Source: Solen grandis (taxonomy: Eukaryota; Mollusca; Bivalvia; Adapedonta; Solenidae). Taken from it: DNA of 64,000 nucleotides. The notes beneath the pieces were generated by a model, which worked only from the letters and a program-made list of their open reading frames with translations, was not told where the DNA came from and made no database searches. A program made the translations under genes and the position numbers. Positions 1 through 12,605 of the stretch are shown piece by piece. The stretch is from positions 59,569,514-59,633,513 of the forward strand of contig CM037782.1 of assembly GCA_021229015.1 (NCBI GenBank), in the 5' to 3' direction. Positions within the stretch are counted from its first letter, which is position 1; every line of letters starts with the position of its first letter.

Positions 1-1170
1 TATTGCACTGGAAGCCCATTAAAATTTTAGCAAAAACTGAATGTCTGTATAAGAAAATGAAAAATATATTCATATAGCATTTCACACATTTGAAAGGAGA
101 TGTTATAAATCATTTCTTTAGGTTTAGAGAAGTAAACAAATTAAGTATTACGTTTTGGAGCATTTTACAATACTGTACTAACATTAAATTGATAAATGCT
201 GCCTAATTCACTGTGTTGATGCAACGCAAAAGCCATTTTAAATGTGATGTGAAACAGATATCAGAAATAAATTCCGCTGCTTTTTTGAAATTGCAATGCA
301 ATATTATCTATTACGATTATTAATTCATAAGCTAGTGTAATATGACACATGACTTGAAGATATTTACCATGAAATTATGATGCGATGAAATGTCATTGGA
401 AAAGTCCACAAATATATGTATTAGATAATCATGTGATGTACAAATCATAAACACACTTGTAAGTCCTCAAAAAGAGAAATTGGAAGGATCTGTAGAGGCC
501 CAAAAAATAAATGTTTTGAATTTCCAAGGAACAGAAAGTGAAATTAACCTATTTATCCTTGAAAAAGGGGATGTAAGCAATTAAATGTGTAAAGAATCCA
601 TGTTAATTGGAATTAAATACGGTGACGTGTGTTGCAATTTGAAGTTTCTCAACTGGTGCAGAAGGCAGCGGTCACGATACATTATGCATGAATGCTATTG
701 TTTGCACAGCAGAAAGTACATTACCTCCTACATTGGTTGGACATCAAAAGCTGGTGGCAACATCCGATACCTACGCAACAAACATAAATCAGGTCTAATT
801 AATCCTTAGGTCGAAATTTAACATCCCAAACCCCAGATTTAGTATGCTGCAGAGGAAAATCTCTGATCACAAACCTTTCATGTCGGCATGTTGCGTAATA
901 AGATGTATCAGTTTGGTAATAAACATCTGAATGTTTTTTGTCTCAAGAAACACAATGTAAGTGATTGAATGATACCAGTAGATGGTTTAGTATCCTTCAG
1001 GCAAGATCTGCATTAAAACAATGAAAAGATAACATGAGGACAAAAGAAACTTTTGAATACTAAAGTTGTGTGTGTTGAATAATTCATTATGTTACTGATA
1101 GTTTTCAGAGTAAGATTTAAGACTTTAAGTCCATTAAAAAAACCTTTTTAATCATTTTCATTGGATTTAG
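1..1170. other. AT-rich non-coding stretch
   Basis: No exon with convincing splice signals, no TIR pair and no RNA gene is seen here. A 74-codon open frame at 585-809 has no recognisable domain and no splice context. Likely intron or intergenic sequence. Confidence 0.5.
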
Positions 1171-1262
1171 AGATTTTTCTTTAAGATTTGATTTTTATGC
1201 TGTGAAAAGTAAAGGTAGATTTTTCTTTAAGATTTGATTTTTATGCTGTGAAAAGTAAAGGT
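1171..1262. repeat. 46-bp direct tandem duplication
   Basis: Two identical 46-bp units (1171-1216 and 1217-1262), each beginning AGATTTTTCTTTAAG and ending AGTAAAGGT, stand head to tail. Identity is complete by eye, so the duplication is recent. It abuts a separate 20-bp tandem array. Confidence 0.9.
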
Positions 1263-1352
1263 GATACTTGAATATACAAGATGATATTTGAATATACAAG
1301 ATGATATTTGAATATACAAGATGATATTTGAATGTATAAGAAGATATTTGAA
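1263..1352. repeat. 20-bp minisatellite, about 4.5 units
   Basis: The unit GATATTTGAATATACAAGAT repeats with slight decay in the outer copies (ATAC versus ATAT at the left, GTATAAGA at the right). It directly follows the 46-bp duplication, so two replication-slippage products sit side by side about 70 bp before the hAT-like element. Confidence 0.9.
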
Positions 1353-1423
1353 CAATTTTACAACATGGACAGATTTGAACAGTCAATTATACTCTATAAG
1401 AAATAAATGCTTCATTTTTAAAT

Positions 1424-2629
1424 CAGACCTGTGAACTTTATTCGGTCTGAAAGTGGGAGATCTGTGCTCCCAAAGTGGGAGATTGGGTTGTGTGAGAGGG
1501 AGATTTTTCGCAGCGCGTTTTTTTCGCACTACAGTAATAACAAAACACATTTTTTTTATTATTCATTTACTTTTATTTCATTTTTTATTACTTATTAACT
1601 AATTACTTACAACATGTAAAAATGTTTGCGCCAACACATTCGCCAAATGAGAAAAATTAGAGCCAAATTTAAAGCAAGTGGCTCCAATATGTTTTCAGAA
1701 TACTTTATTGTCTTTATATTCTGGTATGATATATGCATTTGTTATACTTGGACTGTCAAAGACATATTCAATTGGTGCATAATATTTAAAAATAAAAATT
1801 TTAAAATATGTTGAAATAAAAAAAAAAAAAAAAATTATAAAGAATTTTTTATGTGAATAGGTATATTAATATTTTGATACATTAATAACCAAACATCAAC
1901 AAAAGACCCCCAAAAAATGTGTTCATACAAAATCATAAATATTAACCTGACTAAAAATATTATATGAAAATATAAGTGAAAAAAAAAAAAAAAAAAAAAA
2001 AAAGATACTTGGGTACGTTAAATATTGGGTACGTTTTGGATTGGATACGTTTTGACTCGCTCCATTAGCGATTAGCATCGAGTCATTTATATACATCGGT
2101 ACATCTATGCTATTTACCAGTTGGAATCTAGCTAGGTTAACCAATTAATCAATTTAAATGTTTTAAAAGAAACGGTAGTAAACATTGCTGATGTTTTTCG
2201 CAAATGGCCGCCATTGTGATGATTGCGCAATTTCATAACAGTTCCAAATGCAGGTATAAACAAAAGTCAGTAGAGGGTGTGACAAATGTAAACAAGTTAT
2301 AAGCTGCCAATACTATCCGAGTATTCCACATCTTTGCATAATTAGGAAGCCTTAAAATGCGTGTTGATTGGATAATCCCACAGCAGGTGCTGGTTACTTT
2401 AAGTAGTATACAGTGTAGAGCGACCTGTATTTTTGTGCATTACGGAACTTAAACAACCGCGGTACTAATTTACTGATTTCTTCTTCGTATGCGCCAAACA
2501 AAGTTGATAAGCGGTATATTGGGGGCCTTGAGATCAAAGGCGGTAGATTTCTGGTGTTGGTCGGTAGACCGGGAGATGCAAGCAATTATCGGTAGCTCCC
2601 GCTCAAAATCGGGAGAGTTCACAGGTCTG
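1424..2629. mobile_element. Non-autonomous hAT-like DNA transposon
   Basis: Seen: the ends are perfect 14-bp inverted repeats, CAGACCTGTGAACT at 1424-1437 and its complement at 2616-2629. The element is flanked on both sides by the identical 8-bp direct repeat TTTTAAAT (1416-1423 and 2630-2637). Subterminal GGGAGA motifs lie at both ends, for example at 1456-1500 and 2570-2615. Known: an 8-bp target duplication with CAG-starting TIRs is typical of the hAT superfamily. The interior (about 1.2 kb) holds only short open frames, A-runs at 1818-1833 and 1979-2003, and no transposase, so it would need a transposase supplied elsewhere. Superfamily assignment is inferred from ends and target duplication only. 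Confidence 0.85.
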
Positions 2630-2637
2630 TTTTAAAT

Positions 2638-4272
2638 TCCTACAAGCCACAAAATTCTAATTATTCTTTATTACTTGAAATAAAGCTACTCTGAACTGTT
2701 CTTTAACAATAGTTGCTGATAATGCTATGATCATTCTACAGTTAAATGCATTTCATATCCACAAATCCATGAAATTTTCAATTGATATATTACAATGGCA
2801 GTGTGAAAAATATTAATTTTGCTGAACTGTAGTGAAATTTAAAAGCCTTTAAGTTTTAAATGTGTTCATTTTATCTTTCCTTTACTTCATGCATGAAAAA
2901 ACATGTATTGTAGTTTTCTATGAAAAGAAACTTATCTGTCTGATTTATTTAAATTAGTTTTCTTTTAACAATCTTAAACATCTATTTACCCTGTAGATAC
3001 ACATATATTTTCCCTATAATGTCCTAAAATGATGAACTATTCGCAAGTTCTCATTAAAGACCATTAATTGTGCATTAGACTCGCTTTCCTTTCAAATATA
3101 ATTATTATTTCTCTATTTCACATAGGAAAAGAACATTTGTAAAAATTCCATTTACGTTTAACAAGTTTAACCTGACTCTCGTATTTTCTGTCTCAGTACA
3201 GAAAGACCAAAAAATCAAACAAAAAAATAAAAACATGTTTATTTAAAGAAAGTGAAAATCAAGAAGAAAACTAATATACACTGGGATGGGTTTCAAAGTA
3301 TCAATTTCTTTGCCTTTTGTAGAGTATCAAAATGAATGTTATCTGGATCTATACTTCAGATATCAATAAGTACAAGCAAGTAATTTATGTTCAATAACAG
3401 CTTGACAGGAAAGACTGTGATCTTCATATAAATGCCAGTGTTTTGTTAGGATATTAAAACTATAAACAACAGGCCATGTTTAGGGTCTGTTAATATTTCG
3501 GTCCCTATCATGAATGATTCAGACTTAGTACGAAAAGCCTCTGAGGAATCTGAGCGATATCTGGAAAAATACCATTGGTCAGCTGGTCTAGCACATGACT
3601 ATTGGTCAGTCATGCAAGCACTTAGACTCAGGAACAATAAACATCCTGTTTTGAGAAATTAATAATCATGCGAGATATGTTTCGTGGAAGAATTTGTTTA
3701 CATTACAGTCCCAGGAATAAACTGATCCATAACAATTTCTGTTAATGAACAATGTATGTGTGTTTATTTTTTTTCAAAATATATTGTAGAAAAAATGCAG
3801 GATATTTCGTTCATATTTATGTATCTATAAAGATTTGTAAACACTTTGGAGAAAGGAGTTATGAGAGAAAGAAGTAAAACAAAGAAATAAAAGAGGACAT
3901 ATGTTTGTTTTAAAGCTCTCTTGTACAGATATCATCTAAGAAGATACTAGGTATCTGTTTGCTTGACAGACGTGACCTGTTATTATCAGATGACTAGTAT
4001 GCATTACCCCACCCACCATTTTTCATTGTATGGAAACTTCCCAACCCAAACGCTGCAAGAATATTAAGACCCTGGGAAAAACAATCCTAATTGTGTTGGT
4101 ATTTTGTTTTGCAGTGTTTTTAGATTACATAATGGTGGCATTAAGACAATAGAAGTACAGTTATCTGAAAAACAATATAAAAATATTGCCATAAAAATAG
4201 TAATGATTCAAGATAGCTGCAGAATAATTGGATCGTTGTATAAAAAATATGTAAATGTAAACAACAGATGAG
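2638..4272. other. AT-rich non-coding stretch
   Basis: Nothing recognisable: no open frame above noise, no paired TIRs, no RNA gene. Confidence 0.5.
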
Positions 4273-4505
4273 TTAACCCCTTACTTCATATAGACTCATT
4301 TTGACGCAATGGCAGACAGAGCAGACCCAGGAGCGGTCTGATCAGGATCTCCTCTGTTTGCTCATACAGTATTATAGCTCAGTTCCTACACAGTTCGTGT
4401 GGCAAAAAAAAAACAACATGATTTAATATACCATTTTCAGTTCAATTAATTAATATTCATCAAGTCATAAATTTGGACATGAATATTCATGAGGTAAAGG
4501 GTTAA
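4273..4505 (-). mobile_element. MITE family B, copy 1 (intact ends)
   Basis: The 233-bp element runs TTAACCCCTTACTTCATA ... GAGGTAAAGGGTTAA, with TTAA at both ends and CCC/GGG termini. Its reverse complement matches the copies at 12365-12605, 13808-14060 and the split copy at 19324-19714. Shared blocks are CATGAATATTCATG, TGATGAATATTAAT and a TCTGATCAGG-type block. It has no ORF. Of the family it has the best preserved pair of ends. Confidence 0.85.
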
Positions 4506-7500
4506 CATTGTTCTTACTAGGTTTGAGCTAATAGACTGTGTATGTTTATTTGTATGTTAATAAGTCAATTAACCAATGCTTAACTGGGCTTATTTTGTGA
4601 TAAAATCAGTCAAGTCTGGTTTAAATAGATGGCATAATGACATAATCAAAGCTCATAAATGTCATATTTATGTTGGTATGATTTTGTTGGTTTATGTTAG
4701 TTTTATTAAGTTGTATCACATTATATTGTTAAAATCATATTTTAATGTGAAGAAGAAATATGATTCTAGTCACATGGTTGTATTGATATTATTTTTAATA
4801 CTGAATGAATGTGTCAGAAAATAAGCCATTAGTTTCAAAGATATCAAGAGCATATTTCAGAAATTAATGACCAATGTGAATAATCTAATTGCATGAAAAA
4901 AATCTTGCAAAGGGAGGCAAAATAAATAAGTTAGACATAATGCATTTCTCTCTGCCTCTTAAATACCTATTTATGGGGATATATATGCCCACATTTTGCA
5001 CTAAACATATTTCTCCTATTGTCATAATTAAACCCTTTGCAGGTACTATTTGTAACAAACGAGGATAATGGGTTGCTGCAGTTATAACTTAAGCTTGATG
5101 AATATTTCAAAAGTCATGTAAGCCAGCAAAATTATGTCTTCATTTGACACATTAGTTGTTCTTATCATTTATATTAGAATATAAATTCCATATGATTATT
5201 TCGGTCGACTGAGTAACTGTCATAAATTTTGTTCGCATTACAAAAGGGGTCAAAATCAATTTTTGTGTAGCAAACACCTTTTCAAATAGGCATGAAACCA
5301 AGCCATTGGGTACGGTTGACTTTATTGATACTGTGGAAAACTGTCAAGCTTTTTCAATTGGGTATTTAGCTGTTATCACACTGTTATCGGGTTATTAGGG
5401 GGTTAAGGTAGCAGAAATATATCATCATAATCAGCCGTGGGCTGTCGGAAACGTCACAAAACAATGCTTGCTTTATAGACCCATAAGCAATGGCCACATG
5501 AGCACATTATACCCCGTGTGTGTGTGGCCGCCAGGGACAAGATCAACAGATCGCTACCAACTTTTTTCAATTTTATAACTTGTCCCTTCATTTGGTCTGT
5601 AAATTTAGATATTTTTAACTCCCCTGTTGTTACTAGATTATTAGTCATTAGCGTCTGCAAAATATTTTTTTTCTTTTTAATTTGTTTATCGCCTATTTTT
5701 GTACCACATTGCGTGTGTCAAAATGGAGTCCAGATACACTTCCAATTAATGAAACCTTGTTTATTAGCAGGTCAAAATATTAGATGTCACCAAGTTAATT
5801 TGATTTTTATTTTTTTAAGTTAAATTTCAATGTCACATTTCCTAACATGAAATGTTTTTGCTCTAATGTGGTTATAACGTTAATAGAAATAGTTTGAGCT
5901 TTTGTACCCAGATCCAATCAGTTGATAATTAAATCCTTAGCTGACCTTGCGTGATCAATTAATGCAGTGTGCTGCCGTGTGTTTGTTTAATTGACTGGGA
6001 AAATTTAGCGTTTTTACCTCTGCGGTGTCAGTGTTTCAGCCCAAAAATTTTTATACTGCAGCTCATAAGTTTTTGTTAGACTTTCAATGTATGCCTCCTG
6101 GAACTGTGATTTTAATCTTAATCAAACTTTGTGGGCATTTAAATATGACTTTTACTGTATTTATAGCAAACCTGTAACTATTGAGCTATTTATTAAAAGG
6201 TTAGCCTTAAAACAGCTTATCTAACCCCAACAAAATTAAGAGCTAACATTAAAGAAAGAAATCTATCATGTGTTCAGCATAAATATTTTTGCTATTTTTC
6301 AAAAGGGCCTTCCTGTTGATTTAATCCATCTTTGTTTGCTTTCTAGATGTTTCTCCCCCTCTCTGAACTTATTGACTGTTGTGTTTAAATATTACGTTAT
6401 TACCATAATGCCTCAGAAGGGAGAGGCTTTGTGAGGTTTTGTTTCCATTTTTTATTGGCAGGAACATATCATTGGGGTTATGAAAAGCTTAAGAAATTAC
6501 AGTTGTGTTCATTAGAACATTTGGGAAAATTGGTTTTACATTAGGCAGTGATGAAAATGATGTAACGAGTTAGATGATGGTAAAATTGGTAATTTTTATG
6601 TTTGTTTGTTACAACATTCATTTGTGTCGAAAAAAAAATCTAATTGATTTATATGTGAGCAATTTGATGTATGATTTACTCTGTTTAAACATGATAAACT
6701 TAAGACAAAGAACAAATATATTGATAAATTATAGTAACAAAACAGGTCTTATTGAAAACCTTCAATTCATGAGAATCAAAGCTGCATTGTTAATTACTGC
6801 TATTGATTACAACAAAACAAATCAAATGTAAATAATAACTTGATTTAGCAGCCATTAGGCTCATAATTCATGTCAGCAGTTAGAAAAAAATAATGCCATT
6901 GTTCTTAAAGTGTGTCCAAGTAGAAAGATTGTATCTCACTAGTATCTTGTTTAATTAATAATTTGACACACTTCATGTATATATAGATCTACGGATAACT
7001 ATCATGTATCTGTGACCGCGCTATTGACCAGGGCAAGTTTTGCTCACCAGTTTTGGACATCACATGAGTTTAGGTCATGTATCGTATTGTTTCCATGGTG
7101 TGTTGGCCATCAATGGACGCAGCATATGCCTCAAACTTACTCATCAAGTTTTTCTGCCAGTCCCCTGTGACCTTTAACGGCCAGAGATCAATAGTGTGTA
7201 TATATTTTTTATGAGATAAACATTCCAGATTTCCATGGGAAATCCAATTGGAAAACAATTGGTTCTTTTGTACTTCATTATTGGAGAGTTTCTCCTATAG
7301 CTGCTGGCTCTCAGCTCTTGTTAAGTAAGAAAAATGACAAGTTTTACTGTACATGTGTCAGTTCATGAATTTATTATTCTATTTAATTTTCGAAAATTGT
7401 TCATATCTTTATTCATTTTGAAAATTAGTCCCTTTACTGTTATATTTATTTTTATTGGAAAGGTAACTATGAATAATATACAATATACATGATATCTGTA

Positions 7501-8324
7501 GATTAGCTCTTGTGTAGACATCATGAAGTATGATACGATATTCTAAATACGGTAGATATACAATACCCTTAACCAGCACAATATCTTCCAGTTCTGCAGT
7601 GCTTTAGCAATAGGAATGAGGTATAAACATTCAAATTCCTTACACATTCTATTAAGTCTTGTAACTAGGCCAGAAGTGAGTTGATTTACAGACATAATAC
7701 GATGGATCAATATAAAATGAGGCAGTCTTTTTCGGAGGTAGACATACCATCGGGCCTTGCTGAAACTAACTCCTTAAATACAGGAGATCATCTTCTTATT
7801 ATTTAGCACACAGATTGTTGTATTCAGTGCAGTTTACTCCGTCATGTGACTAAATTTATTTCCCAATCAATGTTGTCATTTGCTGAACTTCTTCTCGGTT
7901 GTCGGTGCCTGTTTCCTATTCTACAAGTGTTTCCAGCAGACTTGGCATTCTTGGAAGTAGATTCTGTTAAGGTCCAGATATAACAAATGTCAGGTTATAT
8001 TGAATACCGATAAATAATGAATCATATCTGCCAAACAGCCAAAGAACAATGACAGAGCATGCCTATCTCATAGAAATTTATAAGAATTATTGCATTATCA
8101 AATATTGATATCTAACTATAATGATCTAATTTAATCAAATATTCCCGTCTTATTTGGATATACTCACATTGAAGCAAATGACAAATATTGCTTCAAAATT
8201 GTTGTTTTTTTACTTTTTTTCTCCATGGAAGCTAATATTTGTTTTGAGCAATATCAACCCAAATCAGCCTAAATTACACAATTCTTTATTTTCGACTGTA
8301 TCATTAGATGTTAATAGGAGTGCT
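4506..8324. other. Long AT-rich non-coding stretch
   Basis: About 3.8 kb without a supported gene. Open frames at 5454-5823 (both strands), 6574-6831 (+) and 7070-7258 (-) lack recognisable domains. The last contains a donor-like site near 7139 on the - strand but no convincing acceptor. Probably intron or intergenic. Confidence 0.45.
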
Positions 8325-8457
8325 TGCTGAATTTTATAGACTGAAAGAACAATGCAGACCATGATTAGACTGCACAGATGTGCAGGCTGATCTTGGTCTG
8401 CCTCTACTGTTCACAAAGGCAGTAGTGATTTTCCACAGCATTGTAAGGGTTAGTAGC
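8325..8457 (+). mobile_element. MITE family C, 5'-truncated copy
   Basis: This segment matches the right two thirds of the full copy at 46500-46700: TTGCTGAA, AACA(A/G)TGCAGACCATGAT, AGACTGCA, GATGTGCAGGCTGATCTT, and the terminal TTGTAAGGGTTAG. The left TIR (TTAACCCTTACCATGC) is absent. It is diverged from the full copy by scattered substitutions, so it is an older insertion. Confidence 0.75.
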
Positions 8458-8615
8458 TGTTTTATTTGGTTTTGTATAGTGTTCACAATTTGATCACTTT
8501 CAATTTAGTATGACCTTGTACAGTGGAAATATGTGAATTAAAACAGCTTTAAGTTTATTGGCATTCAATATCTGTAATACCTAATACCATACACATTTAT
8601 AAAAAGATAAATCTC

Positions 8616-8857
8616 TTAACCCTTTCCCTCATAGAGGACACCATGAAAAGACCTATGCGAACAGCATAAAACCAGATCAGCCTGTGAGTAACTCGCAGGC
8701 TGATCAGGTTTTATACTGTTCGCTGCTCCTCAGTGGTCTGGAAATGAGGATTTTACAATTAAATTTGGTAAGGTTTAACTGTGGTTTTCTGCAGATCAGG
8801 CTTTATGTGATACCTATTGAGTGCGTCAAAATGAGTCTATATGAGGGTAAGGGTTAG
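8616..8857 (+). mobile_element. MITE family A, copy 1
   Basis: Left end TTAA plus CCCTTTCCCTCATA; right end TATGAGGGTAAGGG plus TTAG. The target duplication is therefore decayed to TTAA/TTAG. The internal hairpin is present with a few substitutions (GTGAGTAACTCGC at its tip). No ORF. Copy 2, in the same orientation, begins about 540 bp downstream. Confidence 0.9.
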
Positions 8858-9392
8858 AAAAGCTATGTATTTAAATGCATCATGAAAATCCTTGGAATAA
8901 AATATGAATCATTTGTCAATATTTTTAATTAACGTGTCTTTAACAAAGATGGGATGCTGGACTGGCTGTATTGGAAAGGTTTGGAATTTCCAGCTATTTA
9001 CACCTGAGGCAGTGTCTTATCTTGTGTTCCTCAGCCATTAATTGAATTATCAGCCAAAGATAGCAGAATGGTGTGCCACACTTGGGTGGTGATTGACTGA
9101 CATGTTAAAAACAAATCAAAACAAGACAAATATAAACTGATTAAGGTTACTGCAACTCACTGTAGTTTTTTTCTTCTGGTTTCTGATTTCATACTGTTCA
9201 AGAGTTACGTAGAAAATTAACTTTGCGACCAGTTTAAGACCACAGTAATTTGTGGACCGATCAGGTTTTATACTGTTTGCAACTCATTTGTGCTGTAGGG
9301 GTAATGTATGAACATGGTACAGCCTTTTTGAAAATTGTATGAAAAATTCTTTCAGTCAGATCAGGGTATTTAATGGTTTACTGTTAGGTTTG

Positions 9393-9634
9393 TTAACCCT
9401 TTCCCTCATAGAGGACACCATGAAAAGACCTATGCGAACAGCATAAAACCAGATCAGCCTGCGAGTAACTCGCAGGCTGATCAGGTTTTATGCTGTTCGC
9501 TGCTCCTCAGTGGTCTGGAAATGAGGATTTTGTAATTAAATTTGGTAAGGTTTAACTGTGGTTTTCTGCAGATCAGGCTTTATGTGGTACCTATTGAGTA
9601 CGTCAGAATGAGTTTATATGAGGGAAAGGGTTTA
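9393..9634 (+). mobile_element. MITE family A, copy 2
   Basis: Left TTAA plus CCCTTTCCCTCATA and right TATGAGGGAAAGGG plus TTTA. The central 67-bp palindrome (9434-9500) has arms pairing GCGAACAGCATAAAACC with GGTTTTATGCTGTTCGC, then GATCAGCCTGCGAGT with ACTCGCAGGCTGATC, around a single unpaired A. The one A.A mismatch between the two arm segments is the only flaw. A chance open frame crosses the right half and is not a gene. Confidence 0.92.
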
Positions 9635-11205
9635 GAGGTGTTTTTGAGCTTTGAAGAGTTCATTATACAAGGCTATGGATGTTTACTTTCTGACTCAGTG
9701 TCTCCGTTTGATGGACAGTTAGACATGTGTTGTAATAGCTGGTGGTCAGCCGAGAGACTGTAGAGATATGGACCCTAATCACCTATCTGGACATCGTCCA
9801 CTGGCTGGAGACAGGTGGGCTCGTAGGCCAGGTAGAGATGACCAGCGATAAATCATGGGCTGTCAATGGTGATTAATTGATTCTGGACATCTTCATTGCT
9901 TACTAATTGAGTGGACGATTTATGGCCATGGGACCCCTTTGTGTGTATCCCCAAAGGAACTGGCCCTTGGTCAAGATCAGAGGGACTTGGAGAATTAATA
10001 AAGAATGTTTCTCTGGGTAAGGCACAATAGAAATACAAGGAGTATAGTAATTCAAGACATTAAGTGGTGCAGTCTTCTAAAAATGATAAAGTATTAATAG
10101 CAAATATCAAGAATTTGCTGAGATAGAAAAGATACCGTTTTTGAAAGGAATTCAAGACCTTTATCTGATCTGTTTTTGAAAGTCTGATAGCTATTATGTT
10201 TGTTTTGTTTGTTTTTTTTGTGTTTTTTTCTTTTTATGGGAAATGTTCAAATTGCTTAATAGGATATGTATGTACATGAGGTTAAAAATTACTTGAAACC
10301 GGATAGAGAGCAAGCTGCCTAGATGATGAGATAGCGGCTGCTAGGTCCAGGTGGCTGCCTAGTGGAGGTCAAACAATATAATCAGGCATATTTCCTACAT
10401 CTAAAAATTGACTACTAAATCAAATGCACAGGTGACCAACCTAAGATATGCTATTTCTGAATTAGAATATATCTGTGTGTTCTTTGAGCCTTATACTATG
10501 GCACCATCAATCATTGCGTAGATTTTTTTTTCGTATCGTAAATAATCAGATGCAGTGTCATCTCGTGTTACATCAAGGTATATGAAATCATCTTAATTAG
10601 TGATTCCTAAAAATACTGACAAGATCAAATTGAAAGTGCTTACGCCACTTATCTTGACAGATTCTGATGATGGATAATTATACGGTAAAATTCGGTAGAT
10701 AATTATCACATGAAATATGCAACTAGGAAAAACTCTGAAATATGGGATGGGCAATTAATGTGGGTAAGAGCATTACACAATCAAGTTATATTTGAAAGAT
10801 GGCACATCAAAAAGTATTAGATGATTTATTTTATCTGTCATCCAGGTTTTGTAGAAATTAACTGAGTCTTGCGATTGAAGCAAGAAAGCTATCTTTTACC
10901 TGTAAGAGCCTTTCAGAATAGTTTACATGTTAATCTAGAGAAACTCTGTCATAATGGTATTTGGGTGTTTCAGTTTAAGGAATGCAATAGAGAAAGAGTG
11001 AAATGTACATGACTATAGCAAAAGGCGTAGTATTTGTGTGATTGAAGACTTTTCACTTCATGTTTAAAAAGGAAAACACACATAATGATAAGTAATGGTG
11101 ATCCAAGCATAAAACTAAAATAAAAAAAAATGGTAACTAAGATAAGTAAAACAGTGATTTTTTTTACAGTTTTCTGGGACTCACTAGGCTCCAAAACAGA
11201 AAGTA
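9635..11205. other. Non-coding stretch
   Basis: No supported gene. A segment around 9230-9310, just before copy 2, shares a short ATCAGGTTTTATACTGTTTGC-like block with the MITEs but lacks ends. The 10970-11395 open frame on the - strand (141 codons) is AT-rich and domainless. Confidence 0.4.
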
Positions 11206-11314
11206 TGCATCCATTTTCAATTTCAATAGCATTTTTCGTGTGTTTTATGCATCCAGTGGATGCATTGAAATACAAACATTGCATCCACAGTGAAAACATT
11301 GCATCCTGGATGCA
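11206..11314. repeat. Cluster of six TGCATCC/GGATGCA heptamers
   Basis: Within 109 bp the heptamer TGCATCC occurs at 11206, 11248, 11280 and 11300, and its complement at 11258 and 11308. Two pairs form short palindromes: TGCATCCAGTGGATGCA (11248-11264) and TGCATCCTGGATGCA (11300-11314). Spacing is irregular, so this is not a simple tandem array. It could be a protein-binding cluster or debris of an element with heptamer subterminal repeats. Confidence 0.75.
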
Positions 11315-11743
11315 TGATGAAGAGGTAAATAAAACACTGTGACCTTTTTCAGGTGTATTTTTTTTAAACTTGATCAAATAATGAAAAACCCACATTTTTT
11401 TTTTTTCATAGGATTTTTATTTTTCAACCACTTCAGAGTTGCAGCTGAAACATGTGGGTTCAGAGGGGGTAAAGTATTGCGCAATATCTTGGAACATGCT
11501 GGCACTCTGGTAATGTAGGTCCCAGAACTTCTGACATTAGCGATCCGTAAATTTATGTCTCATCCAATTAATACAGATATGTGTCACCTTGTGTTGTACC
11601 ATTGTTTTCTGGAAATAGAGGTGGTAAGTTTTTTATCGAGAGACACTGCCTTTCAATAAAACTCTGAATGTAACAGAAGCAATCTAAGGGGGAGTGACCA
11701 TTATTTTGAATTCCTAAAATTAAGCTTTAAGATGATGATTTTA

Positions 11744-11764
11744 ATTATTATTATTATTATTATT
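11744..11764. repeat. (ATT)7 microsatellite
   Basis: Seven uninterrupted ATT units in an AT-rich context. Confidence 0.9.
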
Positions 11765-12011
11765 TTTGTATTTAAGTAGTTTAACTCATAAAAAGCATGT
11801 ATGGTATTTTTGTACAAATACTGAAATTTAAGAAAGAAAACTGGAAAAATGCTATTGTAATAATATATCTAGATATTGTCTTAGTTAAATGCTATTGTTA
11901 TATTATGTCGAAATAACAACAAATAGTTGAACAGGATAAGTTCTAGATTTTTTATACATTTTTTTCTTGTAGACATTATTTTACAGAGTTGCTATTTAGA
12001 GATAATGGGTT

Positions 12012-12080
12012 ATAAGAAAGAGAGAAAAAAAGAAAGAGACATGAATTGAGAGAAAAAAAATGAAGAGAGAAAAATATAAA
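12012..12080. repeat. Purine-rich tract
   Basis: Nearly all A/G on the + strand (runs of AAAGAGAGAAAAA and GAGAGAAAAA) for about 70 bp, broken by CATGAATTG and similar. Low-complexity sequence without coding potential. Confidence 0.7.
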
Positions 12081-12364
12081 TTGGATAGTGAGGAATGAGA
12101 TATATACAGGAGTGGATTACTTACCTTGTTACTTACATAACAGGATCATCTTTCACACTTCACCTGTAGGCTGGGAGACATTAAGTGTGACACAGTGCAT
12201 TAAACTTGTATAACAGTGTAGCAGGACAAGAGAAGTACAGTGGTCTAGCAGGCAGTCCCTGGTCTATCCTGGTCTGTCATCAACGAATGTGATGTGGACA
12301 TATCCTGTGGGGTTGGTGTGACACCACATGGGTAGCTACAGAATTACTTTACATCTGCATCAGC

Positions 12365-12605
12365 ATCCCTCTACCTCATGAATATTCATGTACACATTTA
12401 GGACTTGATGAATATTTATCTGCTTAACTATAAGTTTTATACAATGGATTTTTCTTTGCCTTGCAGACTTGTGCAAAATGGAGGAGTCCCTGATTAGACA
12501 GCTCCTAAATTAGGGACACCCCATTTTGCCTAAAGGAGCAGTCTGATCTAGGTTTGTTTTGTTTGTTGAGGTATCAAAACATGTCTACTTCAGGTAAAGG
12601 GCTAT
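12365..12605 (+). mobile_element. MITE family B, copy 2 (ends decayed)
   Basis: Starts near CCCTCTACCTCATGAATATTC and ends near TTCAGGTAAAGGGCTATAG. It matches the complement of copy 1 in order: CATGAATATTCATGTA, TTGATGAATATTTATCTGCTTAACT, CAATGGATTTTTCTTTGCC, GCAGACT, CCCTGATTAGAC, AGTCTGATCTAGG. TTAA is lost at both ends, indicating age. Confidence 0.75.

Noticed and set aside
585..809. 74-codon + strand open frame
   Set aside because: No domain, no acceptor/donor pair that uses the frame.
9434..9500. MITE hairpins as microRNA precursors
   Set aside because: The hairpin repeats in dispersed MITE copies and is explained by the transposon; no sign of a conserved single-locus miRNA.
10970..11395. 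141-codon open frame on the - strand, overlapping a 70-codon frame on the + strand
   Set aside because: Overlaps the TGCATCC heptamer cluster; AT-rich hydrophobic residues from T-runs; no domain.
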